Below are positions 60,209 through 64,000 of a stretch of 64,000 nt of DNA, one piece after another. The stretch spans positions 496,001 to 560,000 of the forward strand of contig NZ_CALFYO010000019.1 in the NCBI RefSeq assembly GCF_937952055.1, written 5' to 3'. Both the position numbers and the translations under genes were made by a program. The stretch's first letter is position 1, and each line of letters begins with the position of its first letter. The notes under the pieces are model-generated. The model was not told the DNA's origin. It searched no databases and saw only the letters and a program-made list of their open reading frames with translations. The DNA is from an uncultured Piscinibacter sp. GTDB taxonomy: Bacteria; Pseudomonadota; Gammaproteobacteria; Burkholderiales; Burkholderiaceae_C.

Positions 60209-61168
60209 TCAGCGCGACGCCAGCAGCGCGACGGCGGCGGAGAAGCTGAGGAAGGCGCCGGCCGTGCTGAACAGGACGATGCGCGCCAGGCGGCCGGCGT
60301 CGGCGCGGAAGCGCTCGGCCAGCATCGGCACGTTGCTCGCGCTGGGCAGCGCGGCCACCAGCACCAGCACCGTCGCGGCGAAGGGATCGAGCGGCAGGCC
60401 CAGCGCGATGGCCAGCCGCCCGAGCGCGAGGACGAGCAACGGGTGCACCAGCAGCTTGTAGGCGACCACCTGGGCGACGCCGCCGGGCATCGCGCTGCGC
60501 TGCGTGCTCATCTGCGCGCGTGCCAGCACGCCGCCGAGCGCGAACAGCGCCACCGGCGAGGCGGCGCCTGCCAGCAGCTCCACCACGCCCATCACCGCAG
60601 GCGGCGCCTGCAGGCTGCTGGCCGACGAGAGGCTGCCGAGCACGATGGCCCAGGGCAGCGGGTTGGAGACCATGCCGCGCAGCGCGCCGGCCACGGCGTG
60701 GGCTGCACCCTGCGAGCCGGCCGCGCCGAGCCGCGACAGTGCGATGCACAGCGATGAGGTCGCCACCATGTCGATGGCCAGGGCCACGATCGCCGGCGCC
60801 GCGGCCCGCTCGCCGAGCAGGGCCACGAGCAGCGGCACGCCGATGAAGCCGGAGTTGGGGAAGGCCGCCACCAGCGCGCCGAACGAGGCGTCGTTCCATC
60901 CGCCCACACGTCGCCGCGTCGTCGCCACGCTCAGCGCGACCATCACGCCGGCGCTGAGCAGGTACAGCGAGACCACGCCGGCGTCCATCAGCTTGGCGAT
61001 CGGGGTGCTCGCGGCGAAGCGGAACAGCATGCAGGGCAACGCGAAGAAGAGCACGAAGCCGTTGAGGCCGGGAATCGACTCCAGCGGCATCCAGCGCAAG
61101 CGCGTCGCCGCCCAGCCGGCAAGCACGAGGCCGAAGAAGGGCGCGGTGACGGCGAAGATGTCGAGCAT
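60209..61168 (-). CDS. Auxin efflux carrier (AEC) family transporter
   Basis: 319 residues, about ten transmembrane segments in two five-helix halves. Conserved FPNSGFIGVPLLVALLG and the late ALPSASNVPMLAERF (N-P/N-V crossing region) define the family. Members export organic acids or amino acids; the substrate is unknown. Last gene of the minus-strand acyl-CoA dehydrogenase operon, ten bases after the kinase-like gene. Confidence 0.9.
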   Translation of the reverse strand: MLDIFAVTAPFFGLVLAGWAATRLRWMPLESIPGLNGFVLFFALPCMLFRFAASTPIAKLMDAGVVSLYLLSAGVMVALSVATTRRRVGGWNDASFGALVAAFPNSGFIGVPLLVALLGERAAAPAIVALAIDMVATSSLCIALSRLGAAGSQGAAHAVAGALRGMVSNPLPWAIVLGSLSSASSLQAPPAVMGVVELLAGAASPVALFALGGVLARAQMSTQRSAMPGGVAQVVAYKLLVHPLLVLALGRLAIALGLPLDPFAATVLVLVAALPSASNVPMLAERFRADAGRLARIVLFSTAGAFLSFSAAVALLASR

Positions 61169-61178
61169 GGCGGCAGGC

Positions 61179-62207
61179 TCAGGCGAGCCCTGCTTCCTCG
61201 ACCAGCCGCCAGCCCGCCTCGGCCAAGCGGCGGGCGCGCTGCCCGGTGGCTTCGGCATCGGCCGCCGTGGCATTGCCCTGGCGCGCGCGGGCGAGGATGC
61301 CTTGCAGGATCGCCGCCATGCGGAACATGTTGAAGGCCAGCAGGTAGTGCCACTGCGCCGGTTCCGGCGCGACGCCGCCGCGGCGCGCAGCGTAGCGCGC
61401 CAGGTACTCGGCCTCGCCGGGGATGCCCAGCGCCGCCAGGTCGTGGCCACGCAGGCCGCGAAACTCGTCCGGGCTCAGCCGCCAGGCCATGCCGTGGTAG
61501 GCGAAGTCGACGGCCGCGTCGCCCAGGGTCGAGAGCTCCCAGTCGATCACCGCCAGAGCGCGCGGCTCGCTGGGGTGGAAGATCAGGTTGTCGAGGCGGT
61601 AGTCGCCGTGCACCAGCGCCGGCGCCGCGTCATCAGCGGGGCGATGCGCCGGCAGCCAGTCGATCAGGCGTTCCATGGCCCCGATGCACTCGGTCTCGCT
61701 GGCGCGGTACTGGCGCGTCCATCGTTCGAGCTGGCGGCCGAGGTAGTTCTGCGGCCGCCCGTAGTCCGCCAGGCCCGCAGCCGCCGGATCGATGGCGTGG
61801 ATCGCCGCGATCACGCGGTTGAGCTCGTCGTAGATCGCGGCACGCTCGTCGCGGTGCAGGCCCGGCAGCGACGGGTCGGCGAACACGCGGCCATCGAGGA
61901 AGTCCATCACGTAGAAGGGCGAGCCGATCACGCCGGCGTCCTCGCACAGCGCGTGCACCTTCGGCACCGGCACCTCGCTGCCGTGCAGCGCGGCGAGCAC
62001 GCGGTGCTCGCGCTCGACGGCATGCGCCGAGGCGAGCAGCACGCCCGGCGGCTTGCGCCGCAGCACCCAGTGGTGCTCGCCGGCCTCGACGCGGTAGGTC
62101 GGGTTCGACTGGCCGCCGGCCAGCGGCGTGAGCCGCGGCGTGCCGCGGAAGTCGCCGGAGTGGGCGCGCAGCCAGCCGCCCAGGCGCTCGACGTCCTGCG
62201 GGCTCAC
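61179..62207 (-). CDS. Aminoglycoside phosphotransferase-fold kinase (ACAD10/11-like)
   Basis: 342 residues. Catalytic loop VHGDYRLDNLIFHP and metal aspartate VIDWELSTLGD; N-terminal GGQSNPTYRVEAGEHHWVLRRKP. This class accompanies acyl-CoA dehydrogenases and is fused to one in animal ACAD10/ACAD11, where it phosphorylates 4-hydroxyacyl-CoA. A GTG start at 62207 overlaps the SDR stop (GTGA). Here it probably acts with the dehydrogenase at 62977. Confidence 0.92.
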   Translation of the reverse strand: MSPQDVERLGGWLRAHSGDFRGTPRLTPLAGGQSNPTYRVEAGEHHWVLRRKPPGVLLASAHAVEREHRVLAALHGSEVPVPKVHALCEDAGVIGSPFYVMDFLDGRVFADPSLPGLHRDERAAIYDELNRVIAAIHAIDPAAAGLADYGRPQNYLGRQLERWTRQYRASETECIGAMERLIDWLPAHRPADDAAPALVHGDYRLDNLIFHPSEPRALAVIDWELSTLGDAAVDFAYHGMAWRLSPDEFRGLRGHDLAALGIPGEAEYLARYAARRGGVAPEPAQWHYLLAFNMFRMAAILQGILARARQGNATAADAEATGQRARRLAEAGWRLVEEAGLA

Positions 62208-62976
62208 AGGCTGCTCACCAGGTGACCGCCGTCGACCGCCAGCACCGCGCCGGTGACGAAGCGGCCGGCATCGCCGGCCAGCAGCAGCAGCGGACCGTCG
62301 AGGTCCTCGGGCTGGCCGAAGCGCTGCTGCGGGATGCGGGCGCGCAGCCGCTCTCCGGCCGGCGAGGCGAGGAAGTCGCGGTTCAGCTCGGTGACCACGT
62401 AGCCGGGCGCCAGCGCGTTGACACGGATGCCGTGCCGCGCCAGCTCGAGCGCCATCGCGCGCGTCAGGTGCAGCAGCCCCGCCTTCGAGGCGCAGTAGGG
62501 TGCCACGCCGCCGGCGATGCGCTCGCCGGTGATCGAGGCGATGTTGACGACGGCCCCCGGCCGCTGCGCCGCCACCAGGCGCCGCGCGCCTTCCTGCGCC
62601 ACGCACCAGGCGCCCTTGAGGTTGGTGTCGACCACGCCGTCCCAATCGGCCTCGCTCTGTTCGAGCAGCGGCCGCGAGACGGCGACGCCGGCGTTGTTGA
62701 CGATCAGGTCGGGCGCGGCGCGCCAGGCGGCGACGGCGTCGAAGCCTGCGCGCACGCTGGCGGCATCGGACACGTCCATTGCCACGGCATGGGCCGCGCC
62801 GCCGCTGGCGGCAATCTCGTCCACGACCGCCTGCAGCTTGTCGGCCCGGCGTGCCGCCACCGCCACCGCGGCGCCGGCGGTGGCCAGCGTGCGTGCGAAG
62901 TGCCGGCCCAGGCCGCTGGAGGCACCGGTGACCAGCGCGACGCGGCCGTCGAGCCGGAAAGCGGTGTCCAGCCCGC

Positions 62977-62980
<4 letters not shown>
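62204..62980 (-). CDS. Short-chain dehydrogenase of the acyl-CoA dehydrogenase operon
   Basis: 258 residues. VTGASSGLGRHFA, NNAGVAVSRPL, NIASITGERIAGG and catalytic YCASK. An arginine pair after strand 2 (AARRADK) favours NADP(H). Coupled by four-base overlaps to both neighbours. Confidence 0.93.

Positions 62981-64000
<1,020 letters not shown>

Overview
The window is about 70% GC, densely packed, and reads as chromosome of a nitrogen-fixing betaproteobacterium. The order Burkholderiales, Leptothrix/Ideonella/Rubrivivax/Azohydromonas neighbourhood, is my inference from protein style: an oxygen-sensitive NifA with the four-cysteine motif, a 596-residue FadE-type dehydrogenase, DUF2147 and DUF2917 proteins, and a Burkholderiales-like GC-rich repeat. 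No rRNA, tRNA, CRISPR array, transposase or phage gene was seen.

Region 1 (1-2051): a cut-off GST remnant with an internal deletion and a two-gene ABC exporter (yadG/yadH-like), not nif-related.

Region 2 (2100-23547, all + strand): a 21 kb nitrogen-fixation island. Two uncharacterised small genes behind a perfect NifA-type TGT-N10-ACA site are followed by nifE-nifN-nifX-DUF269-DUF683-ferredoxin-nifQ (FeMo-cofactor assembly and Mo donation), a ModE-box-controlled modABC-modE molybdate uptake operon, an ISC-type Fe-S assembly set (iscS-iscU-two A-type carriers-hscA-fdx), nifV-nifW, fixABCX (electron bifurcation to nitrogenase), a ferritin-like gene and nifA. nifE, iscS and nifV each have a clear -24/-12 sigma-54 promoter, with upstream NifA sites of varying quality. 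nifHDK, nifB and nifU are not here and must lie elsewhere. Together the genes supply homocitrate, molybdenum, Fe-S clusters, the NifEN scaffold and reductant to nitrogenase, under NifA, ModE and probably FNR-type oxygen control.

Region 3 (23707-40059): ordinary chromosome. It holds a DUF885 peptidase, two large exported amidohydrolase-fold proteins that mostly lack metal ligands, and a six-gene minus-strand operon with a cysteine synthase-glutaredoxin fusion, a PLP decarboxylase and a DsrE protein, divergent from a CadC-like TPR regulator. Two lipoproteins and an HNH nuclease complete it.

Region 4 (40183-50059): a TetR-headed fatty-acid beta-oxidation operon (acyl-CoA dehydrogenase, hydroxyacyl-CoA dehydrogenase/hydratase, thiolase, hydratase, hydrolases, SDR).

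Region 5 (50060-60162, minus strand): a tightly packed ten-frame operon behind two copies of a 12-bp palindrome. It encodes a Rieske protein, a PQQ alcohol dehydrogenase with the Asp-x-Asp signature of lanthanide enzymes, an AldA-like dehydrogenase, a hydrolase fragment, a quinone oxidoreductase, a RuBisCO-like protein (RLP), a DUF1537 four-carbon acid kinase, an SDR, an epoxide-hydrolase-like protein and a flavin reductase. This looks like an uncharacterised alcohol/polyol catabolic pathway ending in RLP chemistry and is the best candidate for an undescribed system.

Region 6 (60209-64000, minus strand): an acyl-CoA dehydrogenase (cut by the window edge), an SDR, an aminoglycoside-phosphotransferase-fold kinase and an auxin-efflux-type carrier form another operon.
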